NCBI RefSeq assembly: GCF_039614715.1
Contig: NZ_CP154857.1
Coordinates: 2,976,001-3,040,000 of the forward strand
Origin: Microbacterium sp. AZCO
Lineage (GTDB): Bacteria > Actinomycetota > Actinomycetes > Actinomycetales > Microbacteriaceae
Direction: 5' to 3'
DNA: 64,000 nucleotides
The notes under the pieces are model-generated. The model had not been told where the DNA came from and did not search any database. It was given only the letters and a program-made list of their open reading frames with translations. The position numbers and the translations under genes were made by a program. Below are positions 43,119 through 51,220 of this stretch, piece by piece (position 1 is the stretch's first letter; every line of letters starts with the position of its first letter).

Positions 43119-44897
43119 TTCGCTTCGCGGACCGACCTGAGTCAGGTGCAGGCGGGCGTAGCGGCCGTCCCGGGCGAGCAGCTCGTCATGGCTGCCCTGC
43201 TCCACGATCTGCCCGCGCTCGAGGACGACGATCCGGTCGGCCTGACGGATCGTCGAGAGCCGGTGCGCGACCACGAGGGTTGTGCGACCCCGCATGAGCC
43301 GGCCGAGCGCCTCCTTGACGAGCTCCTCCGACTCCGGGTCGAGTGCGCTCGTCGCCTCGTCGAGGAGCAGGATGCGCGGGTCGCGCACGAGCGCGCGGGC
43401 GATGGCGAGGCGCTGGCGCTGACCGCCCGAGAGGCGGGCACCCCGCTCCCCCACGACGGTGTCCCAGCCCTGCGGCTGGGCATCGACGAACTCCAGGGCG
43501 TTCGCGGCGCGGAGCGCGTCGCGGAGGCTCGCGTCCGAGGCGTGCGGCAGGCCGTAGGCGATGTTCTCGCGGATCGTCCCCTCGAAGAGCACCGACTCCT
43601 GCGGCACGACCGACACGAAGCGGCGCACCGTGCGGAGGTCGAGCTGCTGCATGTCGGAGCCGTCGAGCAGGATGCGTCCGCCCGACGGCCGCACGAAGCC
43701 GAGCACGAGGTTGAGGAGGGTCGATTTGCCCGACCCCGACGAGCCGACGAACGCGACGGTCTCGCCCGCCCGGATATCCAGGTCGACGTCGTGCAGGGCG
43801 TCGGTGTCGGCGCCGGGGTACCGCTCCGTGATCCGCTCGAGGGTGATGCGACCGGCGACCTCGTCGACGCGACGCTTGCCCTCGTTCTGCTCGAGGTCGG
43901 GCTCCTGGATCACCTCGGCGATCGAGCGCACCGACTCGATGCCGCGGGCTCCGACCGGGATGAGCATGAGCAGCTGCGTGAGCCCCTGCGTGAGCAGGGC
44001 GAAGTACGTCGACAGCAGCACGACCTGACCCGGGGTGATCGGGAGGAACCCGGTCAGCGAGAAGATCGCGGCCAGGACGAGGCATCCCACCCCCAGCAGC
44101 TGCATCGTGACCCACGAGATGGATGCCACATGCCCGTTCAGCATGTCGAGGTGCAGGCCCGCGCGACGGACGCCGTCGGCGCCGCTCGCGACGCGGGTCA
44201 CGGCCGTCTGCTCGAGGCCGTGCGCGCGGGTGACGGGGATGAGCGAGGCCATCTCCCCGACGCGGGCGGCGAGCCCCTCCATCTCGCGGCGCAGCTCGGC
44301 GTTGCGCGCCTCGGTGCGGCGGCGGAGTCCCGCGCGCAGTCCGATCGCGATCGGCACGGCGAGCGCGTAGACGGGGAGGAACGCGGGCACGGCGATCGCG
44401 GTCATCGAGATCGCCCCGATGAGCACCATGACCGACGAGAGGAGGGGATGCGTCACCTGCTGCAGCATGAGCTCGACGTTCTCGACGTCGCGCACGACCT
44501 TGCTCTGCACGATCGATGAGCTCATGCGCGTGTGATAGCCGATCGACAGGGTCTGCAGCCGCTCGGCGAGCGCGTTGCGCAGCTCTGCGCCGGTGTCGCG
44601 GACGACCGTCATGAAGCTGCGCGTGTAGAGCAGGTGGTTGGGGTAGTTCTGCACGAGCAGCACGACGGCGAGCGCGAACCACCAGAGCACGCTCTGCACC
44701 TGCCCGCCGTCGGCGACGATGTCGATGATCGCGGCCGTGATGACCGGGAGGAACCAGAGCGGGATCTCCTTGAGCGCGAAGGCGAGGATGGCGATGCTCA
44801 TGCGCCCCGGGCGCCGGAGCAGCAGCCGCAGGACCGACCGGGTGGGGTGCGCGCCGTCGATGAGTCGCGGAATGCGGGTAAGCGCTTTCTCGGCCAT
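43110..44897 (-). CDS. ABC exporter, fused permease and ATPase
   Basis: 595 residues. Transmembrane domain with about six spans (IAILAFALKEIPLWFLPVITAAIIDIV to about 310) and a nucleotide-binding domain: Walker A GSSGSGKST with Lys391, signature LSGGQ (489-493) and Walker B ILLLDEATSALDP, then AHRLST. A type IV half-exporter, working as a homodimer or with an unseen partner; many are annotated as multidrug or lipid exporters. Unusually it carries a LacI-type operator (44879-44891) inside its first codons and is flanked by sugar genes. The start ATG 44897 directly follows GAAGG with very short spacing, so a leaderless or weak start is possible. Confidence 0.9.
   Translation of the reverse strand: MAEKALTRIPRLIDGAHPTRSVLRLLLRRPGRMSIAILAFALKEIPLWFLPVITAAIIDIVADGGQVQSVLWWFALAVVLLVQNYPNHLLYTRSFMTVVRDTGAELRNALAERLQTLSIGYHTRMSSSIVQSKVVRDVENVELMLQQVTHPLLSSVMVLIGAISMTAIAVPAFLPVYALAVPIAIGLRAGLRRRTEARNAELRREMEGLAARVGEMASLIPVTRAHGLEQTAVTRVASGADGVRRAGLHLDMLNGHVASISWVTMQLLGVGCLVLAAIFSLTGFLPITPGQVVLLSTYFALLTQGLTQLLMLIPVGARGIESVRSIAEVIQEPDLEQNEGKRRVDEVAGRITLERITERYPGADTDALHDVDLDIRAGETVAFVGSSGSGKSTLLNLVLGFVRPSGGRILLDGSDMQQLDLRTVRRFVSVVPQESVLFEGTIRENIAYGLPHASDASLRDALRAANALEFVDAQPQGWDTVVGERGARLSGGQRQRLAIARALVRDPRILLLDEATSALDPESEELVKEALGRLMRGRTTLVVAHRLSTIRQADRIVVLERGQIVEQGSHDELLARDGRYARLHLTQVGPRSELG
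44879..44891 (-). promoter_or_regulatory. LacI-type operator inside the exporter gene start
   Basis: TAAGCGCTTTCTC covers codons 3-7 of the ABC exporter (encoding EKALT). It matches the operator type found upstream of the sugar operons. A site at +10 to +20 can block transcription by roadblock or by overlap with a leaderless promoter. Confidence 0.55.
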
Positions 44898-44988
44898 CCT
44901 TCGATGGTACGGGCTGGGCGTCGCGCCGTCACGGGGAACTTCGCGTCGCGGCTGCCGGCCGGCGGCCGGCGGATCCCGGCTGGTTCCC

Positions 44989-45471
44989 GTGCACGAACTC
45001 CGCAAATCGTCGCCGCTCCCGCGCGACACGCCGCCACCCTCGCCCGAGCCACGCCGGAATTGAGGAGTTGTTGCACGGCTGACCGGCGCACCCTGGTGCC
45101 CACCCAACCGCGTAGCGGGCCGCGCAGCCGATCTGCGTGCCCTGATGCCCGGCCCACCAACGTCCGGCGGCCCCGGTCCCGTGCACGAACTCCGCAAATC
45201 GTCGCCGCGCCGGCCGCGACACGCCGTCGGCCTCGCCCGAGCCACGCCGGGATTGAGGAGTTGTTGCACGGCCGACCGGCGCAGCAGGCAGCGTGCCCTA
45301 CCGCGTAGCGGGCCGGCGCGTCAGTACGGGCGCGCCGCCGGCCGCCGGCTGCCGGGCGGGGTCCGGCGGCCCCGGTCCCGTGCACGAGCTCCGCAAATCG
45401 TCGCCGCGCTGGGCGCGACACGCCGTCGCCCTCGCCCGCGCGACGACGGGATTGAGGAGTTGTTGCACGGC
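44989..45471. repeat. Three tandem copies of a ~195-bp unit containing a hairpin element
   Basis: The 658-bp gap between the exporter start and the M24-like stop holds three copies of a 91-92-bp element (44989-45079, 45181-45272, 45380-45471), each from GTGCACGAACTCCGCAAATC to TTGAGGAGTTGTTGCACGGC. The ends are imperfect inverted repeats. The linkers share CCGCGTAGCGGGC, giving unit lengths of 192 and 199 bp. The arms match the element at 6559-6642. No gene is credible here. Confidence 0.9.
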
Positions 45472-45555
45472 CGACCGGCCGTACCCGGCAGCACGGCCGA
45501 CCGCGTAGCGGGCGGTGCGGCCGACCGGCGCCCCGGGCGGGGCGTCCGCGGCGCG

Positions 45556-46584
45556 TCAGTAGGGGCGCGCCGCCGGCCGAGTCAGACCCGCGCGCACCGT
45601 CGTCGGCCAGCGCGGGTCGAGGGTCAGCACCTCGACCCCGGCGGAGGAGACGAGCACGGTGTCCTCGACCTTGACGCCGGGGGCGCTGGGGTTCCACGCG
45701 AAGGCCTGGTGCTCCTGCACGAGGTCGGTCGTCGCGGGCGTCGCACGCGGATCGCGGCCGGCGTATCCCGTTGGGCCGCCCTGGTGGTGCCGCTGCCACT
45801 CGTCGGGGTCGAAACCGGCCGTCGAGTAGGCCGCCGTCCCAGCCTCGAACACCTCGTCGAGCCGCGCACCGGGCCGCGACGCCGCGAAGAACGTAGCTTC
45901 GACGTCGAGGATCGCGTCGTCGGCATCATCGCCGACCCATCGCGTGAGGTTGGCGATCAGGCCGTGCCGGCGCCCGCAGACGACGAGCATCGCGCGTCGC
46001 CCGAGCGGAGCATCCGTGGGGAGGGGATGCCGGTGGCCGAGCCGCGACGTACCGGCGGCGAGGATCACGAGCGGGTCGATCCCGCGCTCGACGAGGGCGC
46101 CCGCCAGCGCCGCCGCCGCCTGCCGCTCGGTGCTCGGCGGCGTCAGCGACGACGCCACGTCGGTCATCGCCTCCGCCGCGTCGCGCCCGAGCGCACGGTA
46201 GCGCTCGCGCTCGGCGGGGAGGAGGCTCGCCCGCGCGGCGCGCAGCCCAGGCGCGACAGATGCCTCACCGAGAGCGGGGCCGGCCGCCTCGGCCGGCGGC
46301 GTGATCCACGGCACGCGCCGCACGAGCGCCGCATCCTCCGGCAGCAGCTCCTCCGCGATCAGTCTGTCGGCCTCATTGGCCGCGACGAAGATCGTGTCGC
46401 CCTCGGCGTCGACGCGCACCGCCGCGACGGGCGGCCCCGCGAGCGACACGTGCGAGCGGATGCCCTCGAGGTACCACGACACCGCCTCGTGCGATGTGAG
46501 CACGAGCGCCTCAGCGGCGGATTCCTCGAGCACCCGTCGAATCCGGGACTGCTTGACGGCGCGGTCGGCTGCGGATCCAGGCAT
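45556..46584 (-). CDS. M24-family peptidase-like protein, metal site degenerate
   Basis: 342 residues: creatinase-type N-terminal domain (about 1-115) and pita-bread C-terminal domain (about 120-330). In active M24 enzymes the motif D-x-G...S-D-x-T-R gives two metal Asp residues; here the aligned segment VVCGRRHGLIANLTRWV has Val202 and Asn212. The His region (HHQGGPTGY, 266-274) and the final Glu segment (VKVEDTVLVSSAGVEVLT) are kept, and EHQAFAWNPS replaces the usual EPG. It may be a non-peptidase member. It is divergent from a LacI gene with an operator between, hinting at a role in sugar metabolism. Confidence 0.78.
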   Translation of the reverse strand: MPGSAADRAVKQSRIRRVLEESAAEALVLTSHEAVSWYLEGIRSHVSLAGPPVAAVRVDAEGDTIFVAANEADRLIAEELLPEDAALVRRVPWITPPAEAAGPALGEASVAPGLRAARASLLPAERERYRALGRDAAEAMTDVASSLTPPSTERQAAAALAGALVERGIDPLVILAAGTSRLGHRHPLPTDAPLGRRAMLVVCGRRHGLIANLTRWVGDDADDAILDVEATFFAASRPGARLDEVFEAGTAAYSTAGFDPDEWQRHHQGGPTGYAGRDPRATPATTDLVQEHQAFAWNPSAPGVKVEDTVLVSSAGVEVLTLDPRWPTTVRAGLTRPAARPY

Positions 46585-46600
46585 CCGTCATTCCCTTCGA

Positions 46601-46614
46601 TAAAACGCTTTCTC
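46601..46614. promoter_or_regulatory. LacI-type operator TAAAACGCTTTCTC
   Basis: Located in the 79-bp gap between the divergent M24-like gene and LacI gene. It is a less symmetric member of the AAGCGCTT/AAACGCTT group and could serve both promoters. Confidence 0.6.
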
Positions 46615-46663
46615 GCTAGTATGGCAACCGCCGCGCGGTGTCGCGGCCACGACAGGAGGACCC

Positions 46664-47665
46664 GTGCCCCGCACGACCGCCAAGGCGACGATCACGGACG
46701 TCGCGAAGCACGCCGGCGTCTCGCTCTCGACGGTGTCGCGCGTCATGAACGGCAATCCGACCGTCGACCCCGCCCTCGCCGAGCGCGTCCGAGGCGTCGC
46801 CGCCGAGCTCGGATACACCGCGAGCCCGCTCGCGCGCAGTCTCGTGCTCGGCCGCACGCAGACCGTCGCGGTCGTCGTGCCCGACCTCGGCAACCCGACC
46901 TTCCAGGCGGTGCTGCGCGGACTCAGCCGCGCGGCGGCCACCGACGGCTACCACGTGCTCATCGCCGACTCCGCCGAGCAGGTCGCCGAGGAGCGGATCC
47001 TCGCCGTCGAGACGCGGCGACGCACCGACGGGCTCATCCTGTGCGCGCCTCGCATGGCGGACGCGGAGCTCGACGCCCTGCTGCCCGACGTCGGCCCCGT
47101 CGTGCTCGTGAACAGGGGGATGGATGCGGCGGTCCCGGCCGTCGCCGCCGACTACGGCACCGCCGTCCGCGGCCTCGCCGAGCACCTCTACGACCTCGGG
47201 CATCGCCGGATCGCCTACCTCGCCGGCCTCGCGCGCAGCGCCTCGAATGCGGCGCGTCTCGCGGCGCTCGCCGACTTCCGCGACACCCGCGGCGACGTCG
47301 AGCTCATCGAGCTCACCTCCGGCGTCGACTTCGACAGCGGGGCGGCCACGGCCGACGCCGTCATCGCGAGCGGCGCGACGGCCGTGCTGGCGTACAACGA
47401 CCTCGTCGCGATGGGCCTGCTCTCGGCGGTCGCCGAGCGCGGCATCCGGGTGCCGGACGACCTGTCCGTCACGGGGTTCGACGACATCCCGTTCGCGCGG
47501 TACACGAATCCCCCGCTGACGACGGCAGCCGTGCCCGCCGAGGAGCTCGGCGCACTCGCCTGGCGGGCGCTGCAGGCGTCGCTCGCGGGCGGGGACGCAC
47601 CCGCCTCGGTGCTCCTCGAGCCCCGCGTCGTCGTTCGCGGCAGCACCGGACCCGCCGCGCGCTGA
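46664..47665 (+). CDS. LacI-family transcriptional regulator
   Basis: 333 residues: helix-turn-helix ATITDVAKHAGVSLSTVSRVMNGNPTV (8-34), sensor domain VAVVVPDLGNPTFQAVLRGLSRAA, AYNDLVAMGLLSAVAERGIRVPDDLSVTGFDDIPFARYTNPPLTT. GTG start 46664 has a strong AGGAGG. It is divergent from the M24-like gene and precedes the sugar-acid cluster at 48052; AACGTTT/AACGCTT-type sites lie in front of itself and of that cluster, so it is a candidate regulator of both. Confidence 0.93.
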   Translation: MPRTTAKATITDVAKHAGVSLSTVSRVMNGNPTVDPALAERVRGVAAELGYTASPLARSLVLGRTQTVAVVVPDLGNPTFQAVLRGLSRAAATDGYHVLIADSAEQVAEERILAVETRRRTDGLILCAPRMADAELDALLPDVGPVVLVNRGMDAAVPAVAADYGTAVRGLAEHLYDLGHRRIAYLAGLARSASNAARLAALADFRDTRGDVELIELTSGVDFDSGAATADAVIASGATAVLAYNDLVAMGLLSAVAERGIRVPDDLSVTGFDDIPFARYTNPPLTTAAVPAEELGALAWRALQASLAGGDAPASVLLEPRVVVRGSTGPAAR

Positions 47666-47752
47666 GCCGCGCAGCCGGCCGACCCGGGGCGTCCACATCC
47701 CGTGCTCTCGCCGAGAGCCCCCGCTGCGAACGTGCATGACGTGGGCGCTCGG

Positions 47753-47928
47753 CGACAGCCCGGGCTCTGGATGATCCGAGAAGCCCGGTATGAGCCGGCG
47801 CCAGGGCGAGAACAGCACGGGCTCCGGATGATCCGAAAGCCGGGTGTGAGCCGGAGCCAGGGCGAGGGCAGCACGGGCTCCGGATTATCCGATCAGCCCG
47901 GGCACGAGCCAGCGCCATCGGCGAGGGC
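47753..47928. repeat. 57-bp tandem repeat, three copies
   Basis: In the 386-bp gap between the LacI gene and the oxidoreductase, a 56-57-bp unit is repeated three times; GGGCTCTGGAT (47762) recurs as GGGCTCCGGAT (47819) and GGGCTCCGGATTATCCG (47875). Each copy carries ATCCG followed by a variable centre and GAGCC-G-GCCAGGGCGAG. A weaker partial copy may precede them. The rest of the gap holds operators just before 48052. Confidence 0.85.
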
Positions 47929-48006
47929 AACATGCACGGCGCGCGCCCCGCGTGGACGCCACACGTCAACCCGGGTGGCACGACACGCTATGCGGTGCTA
48001 GGGTCG

Positions 48007-48034
48007 AGAAAACGTTTCCTGAAAACGCTTCCCC
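48007..48034 (+). promoter_or_regulatory. Tandem LacI-type operators of the sugar-acid cluster
   Basis: AGAAAACGTTTCCT (48007-48020) and GAAAACGCTTCCCC (48021-48034) are adjacent, 18 bp before the oxidoreductase start codon. Their placement immediately before the ribosome site suggests a short leader and tight repression. Confidence 0.75.
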
Positions 48035-48051
48035 GCACTCGAAGGAGCAGC

Positions 48052-49389
48052 ATGAGTCACCGTCGGTACGCCGTCGTCGGAGCAGGTCACCGCGCGAGCA
48101 TGTACGTCGACGCGATCACGCAGACGTACGCCGACCGGTCCGTGCTCGTCGCGATCTGCGAGCCGAATCCCGTGCGGGCGGGCTACTACGCCGATCTCGT
48201 CTCGGCCCGAGGCTTCGAGGCGCGGACAGTGTGGCATCCCGATGCCCTGGAGGACATGATCCGCACTGAGCGCGTCGACCGCGTCGTGATCTGCGCGCGC
48301 GACGACCTGCACGCTCCCCTCATCGTGCGGGCGCTGGATGCCGGCGCCGACGTCGTCGTCGAGAAGCCCCTCACCATCGACGCGCCCAGCGCCGCCGCGA
48401 TCGAGGCAGCGGTCGAGCGCACCGGCCGCGAGGTCGTCCTGACCTTCAACTACCGCTACTCCCCCCGCAACAGCGCGCTGCGCCAGGTCATCCAGGACGG
48501 CCTGATCGGCGACGTGCTGTCGGTCGACTTCTCGTGGGTGCTCGACACGAAGCACGGCGCGGACTACTTCCGGCGCTGGCATCGCGAGAAGGAGCACTCC
48601 GGCGGCCTGCTCGTCCACAAGGCGAGCCACCACTTCGACCTCGTGAACTGGTGGATCCGGTCCACCCCGCGCCGCGTCTACGCGTCGGGCGGGCTGCGCT
48701 TCTACGGCGCCGACAATGCCGCCGCCCGCGGTCTCGGCGACCGACCCGACCGCGGCACGCACGACGGCGCGCACGATGCGTTCGAGCTCGACCTGCGAGA
48801 CGACGCGCGCCTCAAGGCGCTCTACTTCGAGGCGGAGCAGCACGACGGCTACCGCCGCGACCGCGACGTGTTCGGTGAGGGCATCACGATCGAGGACAAC
48901 CTCGCCCTCGTCGTGGACTACGCCTCCGGTGCGACGCTCAGCTACTCGCTCAACGCCCACTCGCCGTGGGAGGGGTACCGCGTCGCGGTCAACGGCACCC
49001 TCGGCCGCGCCGAGCTCGAGGTCGTCGAGCGCGGCGCCGTGCTCGCCGATGAGGGCCTGCACCCCGTGCTCGATCCGAGCGCCGTCGACGCCGGATCGTC
49101 CGGCTCGCTGCGCCCGGAGGGAGAGCGCCTCCTCGTGCAGCGCCACTGGGAGCCCGCCGTCGAGGTGCCCATCGAGAGCACCGGCGACGGCCACGGCGGC
49201 GGCGACCGCCTCCTCCTATCCGACGTCTTCGTCGGCCCCGGCGACGACCCGCTCGCGCGCCCCGCCGACTGGCGCGACGGCGTGCAGTCCATCGCCGTCG
49301 GCATCGCCGGCAACCGCTCACTGGCAACGGGCCTTCCCGTCGAGGTCGCCGAGCTCGGCATCCCGCTCCTCGAGAGGGTTCGGGCGTGA
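48052..49389 (+). CDS. Gfo/Idh/MocA-family oxidoreductase
   Basis: 445 residues. Rossmann domain YAVVGAGHRASMYVDAITQTYADRSVLVAICEPNPVRAGYYADL, VVVEKPLTIDAPSAAAIEAAV (EKP motif) and a C-terminal domain with HREKEHSGGLLVHKASHHFDLVNWWI. ATG 48052 follows GAAGGAGCAGC; the frame is open 40 codons further upstream but crosses the operators. It is the first gene of a five-gene operon for sugar-acid oxidation, coupled to the next gene by GTGA. Likely a sugar or sugar-acid dehydrogenase; substrate unknown. Confidence 0.9.
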   Translation: MSHRRYAVVGAGHRASMYVDAITQTYADRSVLVAICEPNPVRAGYYADLVSARGFEARTVWHPDALEDMIRTERVDRVVICARDDLHAPLIVRALDAGADVVVEKPLTIDAPSAAAIEAAVERTGREVVLTFNYRYSPRNSALRQVIQDGLIGDVLSVDFSWVLDTKHGADYFRRWHREKEHSGGLLVHKASHHFDLVNWWIRSTPRRVYASGGLRFYGADNAAARGLGDRPDRGTHDGAHDAFELDLRDDARLKALYFEAEQHDGYRRDRDVFGEGITIEDNLALVVDYASGATLSYSLNAHSPWEGYRVAVNGTLGRAELEVVERGAVLADEGLHPVLDPSAVDAGSSGSLRPEGERLLVQRHWEPAVEVPIESTGDGHGGGDRLLLSDVFVGPGDDPLARPADWRDGVQSIAVGIAGNRSLATGLPVEVAELGIPLLERVRA

Positions 49390-50309
49390 CGCGCATCGCC
49401 GTCACCGGCGGGGCGGGCCGGCTCGGACGCAGCCTCGTCGCCGGACTGTCGTCGGCGGGGCACGACCTCGTCTCGCTCGACCGCGCCGTCTCCTCGGCGC
49501 CCGAGCTCGCGGGCGTGACGCAGGTGACGGTCGATCTGAGCGACGCGGATGCCGCCGCAGCGGCCCTCGCCGACGCCCGCGCCGACGCGCTCATCCACCT
49601 CGCCGCGATCGCTGTTCCGTTCAGCGCGCCGGAAGACGTCATCATGCGCACGAACGCGGGTCTCGCCGTGTCGGTGCTCGGCGCGGCCGTGAAGGTCGGC
49701 ATCCCGAAGATCGTCGCCGCGTCGAGCCCGACGGTGCTCGGTTACGGCTCGCCGCACGGCTGGTCGCCCGACAGGTTCCCGCTCGACGAGGACACCCCGC
49801 CGCGGCCCTGGAACGCGTACGCGCTGTCGAAGCTCCTCATCGAGCAGACGCTCGGGATGCTGCAGCGCCAGACCGGCGACGCCGTGCGGTTCGCGGCATT
49901 CCGCCCCTGCTACGTCATCGCGCCGGAGGAGTGGGACGGCGCTCCGACGCAGCAGGGTCACACCGTGCGCGAGCGCCTCGACGACCCCGCGCTCTCGGCG
50001 CCGGCCCTCTTCAACTACATCGATGCGCGGGATGTCGCGACCTTCGCCGACACGCTGCTCGACGCGCTCCCCGAGATCCCGAACGGCGAGGTCTTCTTCG
50101 TCGGGGCCGACGACGCCCTCGCCAGAGAGCCGCTCGCCGAGCTGGTCCCGCGCTTCCACCCCGGCACCGAGGCCGCGGCATCCGTCCTCACGGGCACCTC
50201 GCCCGCATTCTCGAACGCCAAGGCACGCCGCCTGCTCGGATGGCGGCCACGATTCGACTGGCGCTCCGAACTGGAGCGGACCGACGCACGAAAGGAGTCG
50301 GCGGCATGA
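49386..50309 (+). CDS. NAD-dependent epimerase/dehydratase-family sugar dehydrogenase
   Basis: 307 residues, extended short-chain dehydrogenase fold: nucleotide motif VTGGAGRLGRSLVAGL (TGGxGxxG), catalytic Tyr145 and Lys149 in YALSK, and substrate segments CYVIAPEEWDG and FNYIDARDVATFADTL. The GTG start overlaps the previous stop (GTGA). By position beside KdgD and a mandelate-racemase protein it could be a uronate dehydrogenase making an aldarolactone, the first step of oxidative hexuronate breakdown, but overall resemblance to known uronate dehydrogenases is not clear by eye. Confidence 0.85.
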   Translation: MTRIAVTGGAGRLGRSLVAGLSSAGHDLVSLDRAVSSAPELAGVTQVTVDLSDADAAAAALADARADALIHLAAIAVPFSAPEDVIMRTNAGLAVSVLGAAVKVGIPKIVAASSPTVLGYGSPHGWSPDRFPLDEDTPPRPWNAYALSKLLIEQTLGMLQRQTGDAVRFAAFRPCYVIAPEEWDGAPTQQGHTVRERLDDPALSAPALFNYIDARDVATFADTLLDALPEIPNGEVFFVGADDALAREPLAELVPRFHPGTEAAASVLTGTSPAFSNAKARRLLGWRPRFDWRSELERTDARKESAA

Positions 50310-51220
50310 AGTTCGACGGCATTCTCTTCTTCCCGGTGACCCCCTTCGACGTTCACGGCCGCGTCGACACCGCCGTACTCGAGCAGCACCTCGAGACGTC
50401 GCTCACCCACAGCCCCGGCGGGGTCTTCCCCGCGTGCGGCACAGGCGAGTTCCACGCCCTCTCCGCCTCCGAGGCTGCGGGGGTCGTGCGGACGACGGTC
50501 GACGTCGTCGCCGGCCGAGTGCCCGTCGTCGCCGGCGCGGGCGGACCCCTCGGCCACGCCCTCGAGGTCGCCCGCGCCGCCGCCGACGCGGGCGCCGACG
50601 GACTCCTCGTGCTGCCGCCCTACCTCGTCGGCGGCCCGCAGGCGGGCCTCGCGGCATATGTCGAGGCCATCGCCGAGGCATCCCCTCTCCCCGTCGTCGT
50701 GTACCACCGCGGCACCGCCGTCTACTCGCCCGACACCGTGCGCCGGCTCGTCGCGAACCCCAAGGTCGTCGGATTCAAGGACGGCGTCGGCGACATCGGC
50801 ACGGCGCAGCTCATCGTGCGCGCGGTGGCCGAGGAGGGCCGCGACGACGTCGCCTTCTTCAACGGCCTGCTGACGGCGGAGCTGACGCAGGCGGCGTACC
50901 GCGGCATCGGCATCCCGCTGTACTCGTCGGCCGCGTTCGCGATGGCGCCCGACATCGCGAACGCCTACTACCGCGCGTACGTCGACGGCGACGAGGAGCG
51001 CCGCCTGGCGCTGGTCGACGGCTTCTACGCCCCGCTCGTGCGGCTGCGCGACGAGACGCCCGGATTCGGGGTCTCGCTCATCAAGGCAGGGCTCCGCCTC
51101 GCCGGCCTGCCCGTCGGAAGCGTGCGCCCGCCACTCGTCGACCCGACGCCCGAGCAGGAGGAACGGCTCGCCGGCATCCTCGCGTCGGGGCGCGCACTGC
51201 TGGAGAGCGCGGCGGTATGA
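50306..51220 (+). CDS. kdgD: 5-dehydro-4-deoxyglucarate dehydratase
   Basis: DHDPS-superfamily class I enzyme of 304 residues that dehydrates and decarboxylates 5-keto-4-deoxyglucarate to 2-oxoglutarate semialdehyde. Family-specific segments: LFFPVTPFD, FPACGTGEFHALSASE, LLVLPPYLVGGPQAGLAAYVEAI, VVVYHRG, Schiff-base Lys158 in GFKDGVGD, GIPLYSSAAFAMAPDIANAYY and FGVSLIKAGLRLAG. AAAGGAG precedes ATG 50306. The next enzymes in the operon supply its substrate and use its product. An L-2-keto-3-deoxyarabinonate dehydratase is the nearest alternative. Confidence 0.88.
   Translation: MKFDGILFFPVTPFDVHGRVDTAVLEQHLETSLTHSPGGVFPACGTGEFHALSASEAAGVVRTTVDVVAGRVPVVAGAGGPLGHALEVARAAADAGADGLLVLPPYLVGGPQAGLAAYVEAIAEASPLPVVVYHRGTAVYSPDTVRRLVANPKVVGFKDGVGDIGTAQLIVRAVAEEGRDDVAFFNGLLTAELTQAAYRGIGIPLYSSAAFAMAPDIANAYYRAYVDGDEERRLALVDGFYAPLVRLRDETPGFGVSLIKAGLRLAGLPVGSVRPPLVDPTPEQEERLAGILASGRALLESAAV

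Noticed and set aside
44929..45555. Small open frames in the exporter to M24-like gap
   Set aside because: They run through the tandem hairpin units and have repeat-derived composition; no ribosome sites or family motifs.
47932..48051. Extended N-terminus for the oxidoreductase at 48052
   Set aside because: The extension would be translated across two operators and the promoter region, while ATG 48052 has GAAGGAG and begins at the Rossmann motif.
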